Shown: positions 8,257 through 14,926, counted from the stretch's first letter. The stretch is DNA of 20,362 nucleotides from JBNKFQ01 sp050289385 (GCA_050289385.1 JBNKFQ010000151.1:1-20362); one strand, 5' to 3'. Numbers and translations are program-made. The notes: generated by a model not told the origin, from the sequence alone.

Positions 8257-8850
8257 ATGAGTGTGGGTTGGACGGACTATCTGTTGTTGGTCGATGAGTC
8301 AGCCATCGCCCTGATGCCTTGGTGGGGTTGGGCGGTGGTCGTCGGTGTGATCATTGCTTGGTTCAGTGCCCGTCCCGCCAGGCACGCTTGGCGGATTCGT
8401 GCAGCTGGACAGGCCATTCGAACACTAAAAAAAATTGGCCGGAATTCCGGTCCACGTGCCCAGTTTGGCTTTTTGCGCTACCGAATTGATCCTTTTGTGT
8501 TTGAAGAAGCAATTTTGACGGCGTTGGCCAGACGTGGTATCCGGATTGTCCGCAACCGACGCTATACTGGTGATGGTGGCATCGATGGCCGATGTTATTT
8601 TGGCGGCCGGCTGGTATTGATTCAGGCCAAGAAATACACCGAGCACATCAAACCTCAGGATGTTCGCCAACATCTTAACCTGTGCCGGCGTCATCTGGCA
8701 TTGGGGCTGTTTGTCCACACGGGGAAAACTGGCCCTGCCAGCCGACAATTGAAGTGCTCTGAGCTGGATATCGTCAGTGGTGATCGTTTGTTGGCTTTAT
8801 TGTGTGGGGAAGAAGTTCGTTTTTTCTTAGGCTGTCAAAAATATCGGTAG
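8257..8850 (+). CDS. Membrane-anchored Mrr-type restriction endonuclease domain protein
   Basis: This gene encodes 197 residues. A single membrane helix at about residues 19-38 (MPWWGWAVVVGVIIAWF) is followed by a basic stretch, then an Mrr catalytic domain of the PD-(D/E)xK fold. F-E-E near residues 82-84 marks its first helix. The metal-binding core is YTGDGGIDG (Asp106 and Asp110) followed by LVLIQAKKY (Gln123-Ala-Lys125), the QxK variant usual for Mrr. All expected active residues are present, so it is probably active. Known Mrr proteins cut methylated or foreign DNA. Small membrane-anchored versions are found near mobile elements, where they could act on incoming DNA at the envelope; that role is inference. 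Only a weak purine-rich ribosome site precedes the ATG. No methylase gene is in the window. Confidence 0.85.
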   Translation: MSVGWTDYLLLVDESAIALMPWWGWAVVVGVIIAWFSARPARHAWRIRAAGQAIRTLKKIGRNSGPRAQFGFLRYRIDPFVFEEAILTALARRGIRIVRNRRYTGDGGIDGRCYFGGRLVLIQAKKYTEHIKPQDVRQHLNLCRRHLALGLFVHTGKTGPASRQLKCSELDIVSGDRLLALLCGEEVRFFLGCQKYR

Positions 8851-8877
8851 ATTATTCAACGAATTAAGACGTTGAAT

Positions 8878-9045
8878 TTGTGCCCTTATGTTAGCGCACT
8901 GGCGGCGAATAATACTCCCAGCGGGCATTTGCCCGCGGTGGTAATGGATGTGCTAAATGATTACCCCGTATTTGTGGAATTTGATGAGCAGAGCATGATG
9001 GTGCGTGTCTATCCGGCTGGCAGCCATCAGCACGAAAGCTGTTGA
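8878..9045 (+). CDS. Possible small protein or gene remnant
   Basis: A frame open from just after the Mrr-like gene to a TGA at 9043-9045 encodes a plausible globular stretch ending VMDVLNDYPVFVEFDEQSMMVRVYPAG. It has no ATG before 8947; only TTG codons (8872, 8878) would give the longer form, and no ribosome site is seen. It could be a 33-residue peptide from the inner ATG or, more likely, the tail of a gene that has lost its 5' end. I do not recognise it. Confidence 0.25.
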   Translation: MCPYVSALAANNTPSGHLPAVVMDVLNDYPVFVEFDEQSMMVRVYPAGSHQHESC

Positions 9046-9060
9046 TAGCTGCCGGTGCCG

Positions 9061-10491
9061 TCACATGCCTGGGCGACGTGAAGGAGACCTTGCCTCCGGA
9101 ACCCGATGCAAGGGTTCCGGGAACTTGATTTGCGCCGCTTGTTGCATTACCTGCTGATTGTCACACAGTCGTTGGCGCAGCTGTTGAATCTGTTCAATTT
9201 TGACGCACTCACGCAAGGTATCCCGATCGGTGGCGCTGAGGTTGTATTTCGCCATCACGCTCTCCAGTGATTCCAAAGATTCCACCACGGGCAGTGCCAG
9301 CGCCTGGGCGCGTAGCGGATCGATCCCAAACTGGGTACCCAGGGTTGATAAAAACGATTCGTTTAGCCGTAGCAGATGCCCGGTAATCACCGGTGCGCTG
9401 AAGCTGATGTCGAACTCAGTGTCCCGAAAGGGATTGGGCAGGTTGTGAAACGACGGGCTGAGCCGCCAACGGCCGCGACCCTGGTCGTACATTTCCATGT
9501 TATCCAAACCGTTGGCCGTGTGATTGGTAGCCGCGGTGAACACCGCGCGGCGAAACAGCTCCTCTTTGTCGGTTACCGGATCGGCGCTGTACTTGTCGAT
9601 GGCGTACACGATGTGTTTGTAAGTGGGCCGTTGTGTGTTGTTCAGTATGGGATCGTCCGCCAGCAATGTTTTGAAACTGATGCGATTGTATTTCAGAATC
9701 AATCGATATTTTTCACCGTCCGGGTGGCGGTCAAAGGTTTGGGTGCGGGCGTAGTTGTGGGAAAATAATACCTCTTCACCGCACTCCAGGGGCACCACAT
9801 GATTGTCACACGTGTGGATTCCAGCGCTCCTCTCCAGGTCACCCATCGTGATCGCTACCCGGGCGTCGTTGTAGTACCCCGTAGTGTTGAGCTTGGCTAC
9901 GTAACGGCGGGCAATGCCATCTTCCGGACGTTCGAATTCCACCTTGGGTTTGGGGCCTCGCAACGAGCAGAGCGCACCTTGAAGTTCCCGCGTGATCGGA
10001 ATCCTTCGTTTACCCGATTGAAAGTCGCGAATGGCTTGCACCAAGTGATTCAATTCCGTGATGCTACGGATGGGTTCATTGTGCTGGTCATTTTGTGGGT
10101 TGAGTTGCGGCGCTCCGAAGTCGCCGTGCGCCAGCGTCATCACATACAGCTGTTCGGCTTCCGATAAAGTCTCCCAACGGCGATCCACTTCACACAACAG
10201 TTGTTGGCCGAATTCGCCCGGCAAAAACGCTGAGAAATAGGGTGGCAGCCGGCCATCTCCATGGTTACTGGCGAATCGGCCCTCGTTAAATTGCGGATCG
10301 AGATGGGCAGGGTCGACAGCCGGCCAGCCCTCCCGAACATAGATCCGGTCGTAAGAAAATCCGACAAGCCCGATTTGCCGCCGTTGGTCGTTGCAGTAAA
10401 TAAGCGTACCTACCGACAAATAGTCCTGCACTTCATTTTCCCACATCGATAGCCGGACAATAAGATTTTTGTTCTTTGATTCAATAGTCAT
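9061..10491 (-). CDS. HipA-like protein, catalytic residues altered (probable pseudokinase)
   Basis: This gene encodes 476 residues with the order of a HipA toxin: an N-terminal subdomain (about 10-140, with GLVGFSYD and FLPGEFGQQLL), then LRGPKPKVEFE (the GAxPK region, about 177-187) and YVAKL with Lys200 at the nucleotide-binding position. The catalytic loop that normally reads DxHxKN here reads TNHTAN (322-327), so the His and Asn remain but the catalytic Asp is Thr. The metal-binding Asp of the usual PxYD motif is Asn350 (LSPSFHNL). HipA normally phosphorylates glutamyl-tRNA synthetase or similar targets; this protein is unlikely to do so in the normal way. The start ATG overlaps the stop of the hipB-like gene by four bases, so the pair is co-translated. 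A HipA-family member with unusual chemistry is the main alternative. Confidence 0.8.
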   Translation of the reverse strand: MTIESKNKNLIVRLSMWENEVQDYLSVGTLIYCNDQRRQIGLVGFSYDRIYVREGWPAVDPAHLDPQFNEGRFASNHGDGRLPPYFSAFLPGEFGQQLLCEVDRRWETLSEAEQLYVMTLAHGDFGAPQLNPQNDQHNEPIRSITELNHLVQAIRDFQSGKRRIPITRELQGALCSLRGPKPKVEFERPEDGIARRYVAKLNTTGYYNDARVAITMGDLERSAGIHTCDNHVVPLECGEEVLFSHNYARTQTFDRHPDGEKYRLILKYNRISFKTLLADDPILNNTQRPTYKHIVYAIDKYSADPVTDKEELFRRAVFTAATNHTANGLDNMEMYDQGRGRWRLSPSFHNLPNPFRDTEFDISFSAPVITGHLLRLNESFLSTLGTQFGIDPLRAQALALPVVESLESLESVMAKYNLSATDRDTLRECVKIEQIQQLRQRLCDNQQVMQQAAQIKFPEPLHRVPEARSPSRRPGM

Positions 10492-10934
10492 CGGTTCTTT
10501 TCCTGTTCGGACCGCACTCGCAGATTTTCATGTGCCTTATTAATTGACTGTTGAATGTCGGGCGCCAGTTCACGCTCCACCAAAAGCAGATAACGCAGAT
10601 TGCCGGATCGACCGTGTTCCAGGGTTTTTAGCAAGTCTGGGAGGACGCCCATTTCGTAGAGATAGGCAGCGTAAACACCGAAGGCGACCGTGGGATCGCC
10701 TTTTTCGGCTCGGGCGATGCGATTGCGGTCTACCGCTTGGCCGAAATACTTGGCCAGTACGTCCTTGCCAAAATTTTTAGCGCTACGATGTTCTCGGGGC
10801 AAGCTGCGCCGGTAGCGGGCCAGAACTTCGCCCAGATACGAGAGATAATTGACCGGGTGTCTTTCGTGTGGCATCGGTGCGTCGTTGAAAAGCGCAATGA
10901 TGCTGTGTTGTCCGTTATTGCTGACGTTGTCCAT
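10488..10934 (-). CDS. HipB-like helix-turn-helix antitoxin
   Basis: This gene encodes 148 residues immediately upstream of, and overlapping by four bases, the HipA-like gene, the standard antitoxin-then-toxin order. The segment from about residue 30 to 97 is helical with a divergent helix-turn-helix of the Xre type: VLARYRRSLPRE, then GKDVLAKYFGQAVDRNRIARAE as the likely turn and recognition helix, then VAFGVYAAYLYEMG. The remaining 50 residues are a charged tail (LVERELAPDIQQSIN) that could contact the toxin. It is longer than E. coli HipB (88 residues). It would bind DNA to repress its own operon and neutralise or tether the HipA-like partner; that is known for the family and inferred here. 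GGAA lies about nine bases before the ATG. Confidence 0.65.
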   Translation of the reverse strand: MDNVSNNGQHSIIALFNDAPMPHERHPVNYLSYLGEVLARYRRSLPREHRSAKNFGKDVLAKYFGQAVDRNRIARAEKGDPTVAFGVYAAYLYEMGVLPDLLKTLEHGRSGNLRYLLLVERELAPDIQQSINKAHENLRVRSEQEKNR

Positions 10935-10955
10935 GACGAAGTTTCCGTTACTTTG

Positions 10956-10969
10956 TCGATCTTAATCGA
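10956..10969 (-). promoter_or_regulatory. Inverted repeat, candidate operator of the hipBA-like operon
   Basis: TCGAT (10956-10960) and ATCGA (10965-10969) form an inverted repeat around CTTA, about 22 bases upstream of the hipB-like start. Its position suits autorepression by the antitoxin, but the arms are short, so the call is tentative. Confidence 0.35.
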
Positions 10970-11105
10970 TATTTCGTTGAACACACGCCGCTAGAATTGA
11001 GCACGTTGAGATCCAATGCAATGAAAAAAATGCAAGAAAGAAATATTTATTAAAAATGTCGCATGATTACCACATTCGAGCGGTGCACAGTAATTATTGA
11101 TATCG

Positions 11106-11123
11106 AGTCTGGCTACAATATAC
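11106..11123 (+). repeat. Repeat AGTCTG-N2-TACAATATAC, copy 1
   Basis: This copy is identical to 11296-11313 except for the two central bases (GC here, AA there) and lies exactly 190 bases upstream of it. It includes a -10-like TACAAT/TATAC sequence, but no CRP-like site precedes it. Confidence 0.6.
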
Positions 11124-11272
11124 CTTGTCGTAAGGTCTCGTGAGAAAGCCATGACCTGGAGAAAAAGCGGCTGCTGTCATGTACCAATGGGAAGCAAGGG
11201 ACGGGAGGCAAGAGACCGGTTTCGTGAGCAATGTGCTGCGATGGTTGTGGTATAGAGCGGCATGAGAAAAAA

Positions 11273-11314
11273 TGTGACATAAATCACACTATGGAAGTCT
11301 GAATACAATATACT
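11273..11314 (+). promoter_or_regulatory. CRP/Vfr-type site with class II promoter for the winged-helix gene
   Basis: TGTGACATAAATCACA at 11273-11288 has perfect TGTGA and TCACA half-sites with the canonical six-base spacer. TATACT at 11309-11314 is a good -10. A transcript starting about seven bases later (near 11321) places the centre of the CRP site about 41 bases upstream of the start, the class II geometry. The -35 is then covered by the CRP site, as is usual. This predicts cAMP-CRP activation of the gene starting at 11457, with a leader of about 135 bases. Confidence 0.65.
11296..11313 (+). repeat. Repeat AGTCTG-N2-TACAATATAC, copy 2
   Basis: Second copy of the element at 11106-11123; it contains the -10 of the CRP-type promoter. 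Confidence 0.6.
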
Positions 11315-11344
11315 CTTGCGCGTACAAGGTTTACATATAACTGC

Positions 11345-11362
11345 CATCGCAATGATGCGATG
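11345..11362 (+). promoter_or_regulatory. Inverted repeat in the leader of the winged-helix gene
   Basis: CATCGCA and TGCGATG, perfect seven-base arms around ATGA, lie about 25 bases after the predicted transcript start. This could be an operator for the regulator encoded downstream or an RNA hairpin; no T-run follows, so it is not a terminator. Confidence 0.45.
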
Positions 11363-11456
11363 CGAAAAAATTCTTGCGATAAAACAGATACTTAAACGCA
11401 AAGAGGTTCAATAGTGACCTTGTTGTTTTGGAATAGGGAAACAAGGAGATGTATAG

Positions 11457-11939
11457 ATGGTCGGCGATGAAGTAAATTCAAAGCAAGAAACGGTAAAATC
11501 CCAACAACAATCGACAAGAAAGCCTGTAACAATAGCCGCTAGAGATGATCTCAGAAAACTGGTGTTGTTGCTCGCTATCCAGCAGATTCCGCGCCCGAAT
11601 GAGCGAGACCTGATTGAAGCGACCAGTATTCCGAGGCGATCGATTCATTCTCTTTTGAAGGCCTTATCAAGAGAGCGTGTGGTCATTGAACGGGTGAACG
11701 GCCGACGTCACGGTTACTATAGTATCGCTGACAGTTGCGTCTACAACCTCAATCGCATACCGGAAGCGATTGAGTTTAATTACCCGGACATGTTAAAGCA
11801 AATTCAATCGTTTGTAGAATACAAACGCGGCCAGGAGAAAACCGATCCTTCGGTGTCGACTGGGCCCGATGGCGTCAGCGTGAAGGGAGTCTATTTCGAT
11901 CCGGTGACGACAGAGAGTACGTTGCCGATCGCATCGTAG
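11457..11939 (+). CDS. Winged helix-turn-helix regulator
   Basis: This gene encodes 160 residues. Residues about 28-95 form a winged helix: RDDLRKLVLLLAIQQIPRP, then RDLIEATSIPRRSIHSLLKALSRERVVIERV as the turn and recognition helix, then NGRRHGYYSIA as the wing. This order and the PRR-S/T-IH motif resemble the small winged-helix family that has RRT(I/L)Q in the same place (Pfam HTH_43 type). The N-terminus is polar and the C-terminus (after about 125) looks disordered. It is probably a local transcription factor. The start is set by AAGGAG at 11443-11448, eight bases upstream. It sits behind the CRP-type promoter and before the structured element and recombinase operon, which could be its target; that link is inference. 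Confidence 0.75.
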   Translation: MVGDEVNSKQETVKSQQQSTRKPVTIAARDDLRKLVLLLAIQQIPRPNERDLIEATSIPRRSIHSLLKALSRERVVIERVNGRRHGYYSIADSCVYNLNRIPEAIEFNYPDMLKQIQSFVEYKRGQEKTDPSVSTGPDGVSVKGVYFDPVTTESTLPIAS

Positions 11940-11962
11940 AATTCTCGGGTTTCAGGTCAGGG

Positions 11963-11983
11963 GGGCGTCGGGTACCGGCGCCC
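11963..11983 (+). terminator. Strong GC-rich hairpin after the winged-helix gene
   Basis: GGGCGTCGG (11963-11971) pairs over nine bases with CCGGCGCCC (11975-11983), with one G-T pair and a three-base loop, 24 bases after the stop codon. No U-run follows directly. It may stop or stabilise the end of the upstream transcript, or be part of the structured region that follows. Confidence 0.5.
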
Positions 11984-12431
11984 GGGACCGCGCTTTAAGG
12001 GTAGCTAACCCCGACAGCCGTGTTCAGCACAAGGCGCCTGAGCGTAGGCAGCGGGCCTATGTCAAGCTCATGTAACGCATTGTTGGGCGTGCTGATGAGA
12101 GCGTCCTTCGGGTCATAGAGGGGCCTCTCACTTCGTTGCCCGCTCTTGGCTTAGGCCCATTATGCCTTCGAGCAAACGCCTACCAATGGACGACAGCTTT
12201 GGAACTGACTGCATGGTAATTGCAGGTTCAGCGATCCGAAGTTTCTCTGTTATCACACCCATTGAATGACCCCGCGTGGTGGGACCCGCCGCGCCGATTT
12301 TGAGCCTATCCCCGAGGGCAACAAGGTTGTGGAGATCTGATACCTGGAGGTCCCATGGGGGTAATGGGTGCCCTCCCCCGCCTCTTTTTGGTTCACTTCA
12401 AATAAATAACCATTTAATTGAATTAGAAATG
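11984..12431. other. Gene-free stretch holding the structured element
   Basis: Outside the nested element at 12032-12181 I see no gene, ribosome site or known family in this stretch. The part from 12190 to 12400 has ordinary base composition and includes GC-rich patches (around 12290 and 12365), with no repeat or hairpin I would defend. Confidence 0.4.
12032..12181 (+). ncRNA. Nested foldable element (structured RNA or folded recombination site)
   Basis: Five sets of complementary arms are nested in order: AGGCG 12032-12036 with CGCCT 12177-12181, AGGCA 12046-12050 with TGCCT 12163-12167, GGGCCTA 12053-12059 with TAGGCCC 12152-12158, AGAGCG 12098-12103 with CGCTCT 12141-12146, and AGAGG 12117-12121 with CCTCT 12124-12128. 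A side hairpin CTCAT 12067-12071 with ATGAG 12095-12099 encloses ACGC/GCGT and would compete slightly with the fourth stem. The region has no open frame that looks coding. It matches no RNA class I know. It could be a noncoding RNA or a single-strand-folding recombination site for the recombinase encoded downstream. The arms are read directly; the function is unknown. Confidence 0.4.
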
Positions 12432-12460
12432 TTGGCAAATGTATCAAAATACAATACACT
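12432..12460 (+). promoter_or_regulatory. Promoter of the KfrA-like/recombinase operon
   Basis: TTGGCA (12432-12437) and TACACT (12455-12460) are separated by exactly 17 bases, and a transcript would start near 12467, about 30 bases before the start codon. The promoter overlaps the inverted repeat at 12437-12472. Confidence 0.55.
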
Positions 12461-12472
12461 ACAAATACATTT
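12437..12472 (+). promoter_or_regulatory. Inverted repeat over the KfrA-like promoter (candidate operator)
   Basis: AAATGTAT (12437-12444) and ATACATTT (12465-12472) are perfect eight-base arms with a 20-base spacer. One arm lies next to the -35 and the other over the likely transcript start. KfrA proteins repress their own promoters, so this is a good candidate operator; it could also be a recombinase arm site. Confidence 0.5.
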
Positions 12473-12496
12473 TATCGAAGTTTGAGGGGGTGTTTC

Positions 12497-13522
12497 GTGT
12501 CACTTGTGAAGTCGGATGTGTTTGAGGCCTGTGCAGCGATATTTCAGGAAACCGGCAAACCGCCCACTCAGAGGCAGATCCTTGAGAAAGTCAAAAGGGG
12601 GAGCTATGCCACGATCGGGCCGTGGCGGAAGGAGTGGTGTGAAAAATTTTTAGTGGAAGGTGTGGCCGCTGATGTATTGCCACAGCAAGTCAACAAGATG
12701 ATCGCCTTGCTGTACCAGTCCATGCAGTCCGAGGTGACACAGGACATTGCCCTGTTGCGAGCCAATTATGAGGCTCAGGTGGAGGACCTACGGAAGCAAC
12801 TGGAACAGGAACAGGGGGCTAAGCAGGCATTGGAGGCGAAAGTTGGGCAACTCAGTGTCGACTATCGCGAGCTGCAGGTCGATATTGCCCAACGAGACAC
12901 CCAAATCGATGCGTTGCGCCAGGACTGTGAAGACCATAAACAAGAGGAAAAAGATCTAAAAGAATCTGCGCAACGGCTCCAGGCGGATCTTGATAAAGAG
13001 CAAAAAGCTCTGCGTGAGGCCAGGGAAAACGAAGGCAAACTCAACCGGGAGGTGGCTCAACTATCCAAATCCTTGGGGGAGACTGAGGGGCGGTTGAGCG
13101 GGGTGCAAGGCGATTTGAATGTATCCGAACGCAAACTCCAGGAGACGGAACAGCACCTGAGCCGAGCGAAGTTGCAATGCCAGGAACTGACCGGGGAAGT
13201 GACTCGCCTGCAGACGATTGCCGACCGTGTGCCTGAGTTGGAGGCATCGGCAAATCGAACGGTTGAGCTGCAGTCGGAAGTCGGACGGTTGCAGACGTTG
13301 GAAATTACGCACCAAAACCTGGTGCGTGAGATGAGCGAAACGAAAGCCAGCGCCGATCGCGTACCGGGGCTGGAGAAAGCATTGCGCGACCAAGACAGAG
13401 CCAATGGACGCTTGCAAGCGAACGTCGAGGAATTGCAGCGACAGGTAGCGGCCTTGCAAGATCAATTGGCAAAAGCGGCGACCGCGGTAACACAACCCAC
13501 TCCGAATAAAGGGCCAAAATAA
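12497..13522 (+). CDS. KfrA/TnpT-like DNA-binding protein with long coiled coil
   Basis: This gene encodes 341 residues from the GTG at 12497, chosen because GAGGGGG at 12484-12490 sits six bases upstream; the in-frame TTG at 12482 would place this ribosome site inside the gene. Residues about 5-60 match the KfrA N-terminal DNA-binding domain: VFEACAAIFQETGKPPTQRQIL, then GSYATIGPWRKEW. Residues about 75-325 are a long Glu/Gln/Leu coiled coil (KQLEQEQGAKQALEAK and similar) typical of KfrA and of TnpT, the auxiliary protein of TnpS recombinases in Tn4651-type transposons. The stop overlaps the next start (TAATG), so the protein is made with the recombinase. It probably represses its own promoter and may organise the recombination complex; the latter is inference from TnpT. 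Confidence 0.8.
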   Translation: MSLVKSDVFEACAAIFQETGKPPTQRQILEKVKRGSYATIGPWRKEWCEKFLVEGVAADVLPQQVNKMIALLYQSMQSEVTQDIALLRANYEAQVEDLRKQLEQEQGAKQALEAKVGQLSVDYRELQVDIAQRDTQIDALRQDCEDHKQEEKDLKESAQRLQADLDKEQKALREARENEGKLNREVAQLSKSLGETEGRLSGVQGDLNVSERKLQETEQHLSRAKLQCQELTGEVTRLQTIADRVPELEASANRTVELQSEVGRLQTLEITHQNLVREMSETKASADRVPGLEKALRDQDRANGRLQANVEELQRQVAALQDQLAKAATAVTQPTPNKGPK

Positions 13523-14502
13523 TGAACCAGCCTATCAAGCCGCTTGCCGGTTTGTTGACTCACACCGACAATCGCCAATATGACATAGACGACCCAGCGA
13601 ACAACTACATCTGGAGTTTAAGATCGGCGAATAGTCGAAAAACACAGGCCAGCGTGGTGAACGGCATCCTGCGCCGGTTGGGGTATCGGGATATCTCCAA
13701 GGTTTCTTGGGCCGAGGTGTTGTGCGACCGGGTCCTCCACCGTTTATTGATTGTGATGGCGGAAGAAGGCTTGTCAAAAAGCTACCGAAATGGCGCGCTT
13801 TCGGCCTTTCGAGGCATGGCGCAATGCGCTTATCACGCCCGCCTGATTGACGACCGGCAGCTCAGTGCTGTCAGACAGGTGGGTTTTTTTAACATCGAGC
13901 CGCATCACGACCGCCCTCCTCTCACACCAGAGGAAGTTCGGCACCTGATCGATTACTGCATCACGCACGGTAAGAAGGCCGGTGTGCGGGATGCGGCTTT
14001 AATGGCTTTGGCTTTTGGCACCGCGATGCGGGTTAGCGAATTGGCATCTCTACGAATCGACCACTTTTCCGATGATCTGTCCTATGTCACGTATTCCGGT
14101 AAAGGCGACAAACGTCAGGGAAAACCGGTGCCTCCCGTTGCACAAGGGCTGCTCAGGAACTGGCTTGAGGTTCGCGCCGGTGCGGGCGCCGGTGACAGTG
14201 GGTTTGTCTTTTTACCGATCAATCGTCACGGCAAGGTGAACATCGAGCACAGCCGAAATAGCGGTATCAGCGCAAACGCCATATACAAGATGCTGATGCG
14301 TTGGTGTGATCGGGTGGACAGGCAGCAGGTTCGGCCACACGATTATCGGCGAGCGGTGTTTACCTGGTTGTTGGACCAGGGCAATGATCCGAGTTTTGTG
14401 GCGCAATGGGGCGGCCTCAGCAATGTTAAAACGCTGGTGGAAAATTATGATTTGGAAAAGGAAAAACGCAAACAGGATATCGCTGACCAAATTATGTTTT
14501 AA
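13522..14502 (+). CDS. Tyrosine recombinase (integrase/TnpS-like)
   Basis: This gene encodes 326 residues. An N-terminal core-binding domain (about 25-120) is followed by a catalytic domain with Arg170 in FGTAMRVSELASLR, a beta-hairpin Lys in GKGDKR (194 or 197), His273-x-x-Arg276 in RPHDYRR and a nucleophile Tyr309 in LVENYD. The usual second His of LGH is replaced by Gly (QWGGLS), a tolerated variant position. It is therefore probably active in cutting and joining DNA by a 3'-phosphotyrosine link. It starts on the last base of the KfrA-like stop codon, so translation is coupled. That pairing recalls TnpS with TnpT (cointegrate resolution), although those two are usually divergent. It could instead be the integrase of a genomic island. 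No attachment site was identified. Confidence 0.9.
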   Translation: MNQPIKPLAGLLTHTDNRQYDIDDPANNYIWSLRSANSRKTQASVVNGILRRLGYRDISKVSWAEVLCDRVLHRLLIVMAEEGLSKSYRNGALSAFRGMAQCAYHARLIDDRQLSAVRQVGFFNIEPHHDRPPLTPEEVRHLIDYCITHGKKAGVRDAALMALAFGTAMRVSELASLRIDHFSDDLSYVTYSGKGDKRQGKPVPPVAQGLLRNWLEVRAGAGAGDSGFVFLPINRHGKVNIEHSRNSGISANAIYKMLMRWCDRVDRQQVRPHDYRRAVFTWLLDQGNDPSFVAQWGGLSNVKTLVENYDLEKEKRKQDIADQIMF

Positions 14503-14644
14503 ATCGGAATGAGGATGTATTCAGGGCTGTCAATGTGCCGGTTCTCTTTTCGGTGGCTGATTTTGGTCATAAGCCGCCGAAGAACCCCCAAAAGTGACGA
14601 TTCTGAGGAAGAATCCCCGCAAATGACCGACGAGCTAGCTTCAA
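14503..14644. other. Short gap after the recombinase with nested inverted repeats
   Basis: GGTCAT (14565-14570) pairs with ATGACC (14623-14628), and inside it GATTCT (14599-14604) pairs with AGAATC (14610-14615). No T-run follows the stems. This could be the end of two convergent transcripts or a recombinase-related site. Confidence 0.3.
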
Positions 14645-14926
14645 TTATGATGGCGGCCACTGCTGTGCAGCATGTAATACACGCAATATTCGAATGCTAA
14701 AAGCGTCCTCTTGGTACACGATGATATAATTCGCCCAAGCGACCAGTTCCCTGGTTCCTTCGACTCGGCCAGGGCGCCCCATTTTAGGAAACTCTGGCAG
14801 TTTTTCGGCCTTCTCCTCGATATCATCCTTTACTCGTTGTGCTGCATCCGGATTATCGTCGGAGATGTAATCTACAATTGCCAAAAGGTCGGCACGAGCT
14901 AATTCTAGCCATTCCAATTCAGGCAC
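14645..14926 (-). CDS. RelE/ParE-family toxin
   Basis: This gene encodes 93 residues from a GTG. The family order is clear: WLELARADLLAIVDYISDDNPDAA in the first two helices, then LPEFPKMGRPGRVEGTRELV (the GR..GTRELV motif), WANYIIVYQ and IRILRVLHAAQQWP at the end. ParE toxins act on gyrase and RelE toxins on translating mRNA. The pattern is closer to ParE, but the target cannot be fixed from sequence. The start overlaps the antitoxin gene by eight bases, so the two are translationally coupled. The gene is intact. Confidence 0.88.
   Translation of the reverse strand: MPELEWLELARADLLAIVDYISDDNPDAAQRVKDDIEEKAEKLPEFPKMGRPGRVEGTRELVAWANYIIVYQEDAFSIRILRVLHAAQQWPPS

Larger units (their letters stand above)
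10970..11456. other. Gene-free regulatory region between the hipBA-like pair and the winged-helix gene
   Basis: I see no credible gene here. The region holds an 18-base repeated element (11106-11123 and 11296-11313), a CRP-type site with a -10 at class II spacing (11273-11314) and an inverted repeat in the likely leader (11345-11362). A minus-strand frame at 11177-11401 has no ribosome site or family likeness and is not called. Confidence 0.5.

Noticed and set aside
9376..9768. Plus-strand frame of 130 codons opposite the HipA-like gene
   Set aside because: It is the antisense shadow of a well-supported HipA-family protein and has no ribosome site.
12082..12088. GTTGGGC preceded by TAACGCATT, like the 3' end of an integron attC site
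   Set aside because: The matching 5' core (RYYYAAC) is not present at a proper distance (AGCTAAC upstream differs) and no cassette or IntI-type insertion is seen in the recombinase.
12092..12099. CTGATGAG, the start of the hammerhead ribozyme core
   Set aside because: The required GAAA segment and cleavage triplet are not found at the proper positions on this strand.
13061..13495. Minus-strand frame of 144 codons opposite the KfrA-like coiled coil
   Set aside because: Antisense shadow of a repetitive coiled-coil gene; such frames stay open because of the biased codons.
14509..14700. Short plus-strand frame after the recombinase
   Set aside because: No ribosome site or family likeness, and it runs over the end of the convergent toxin gene.
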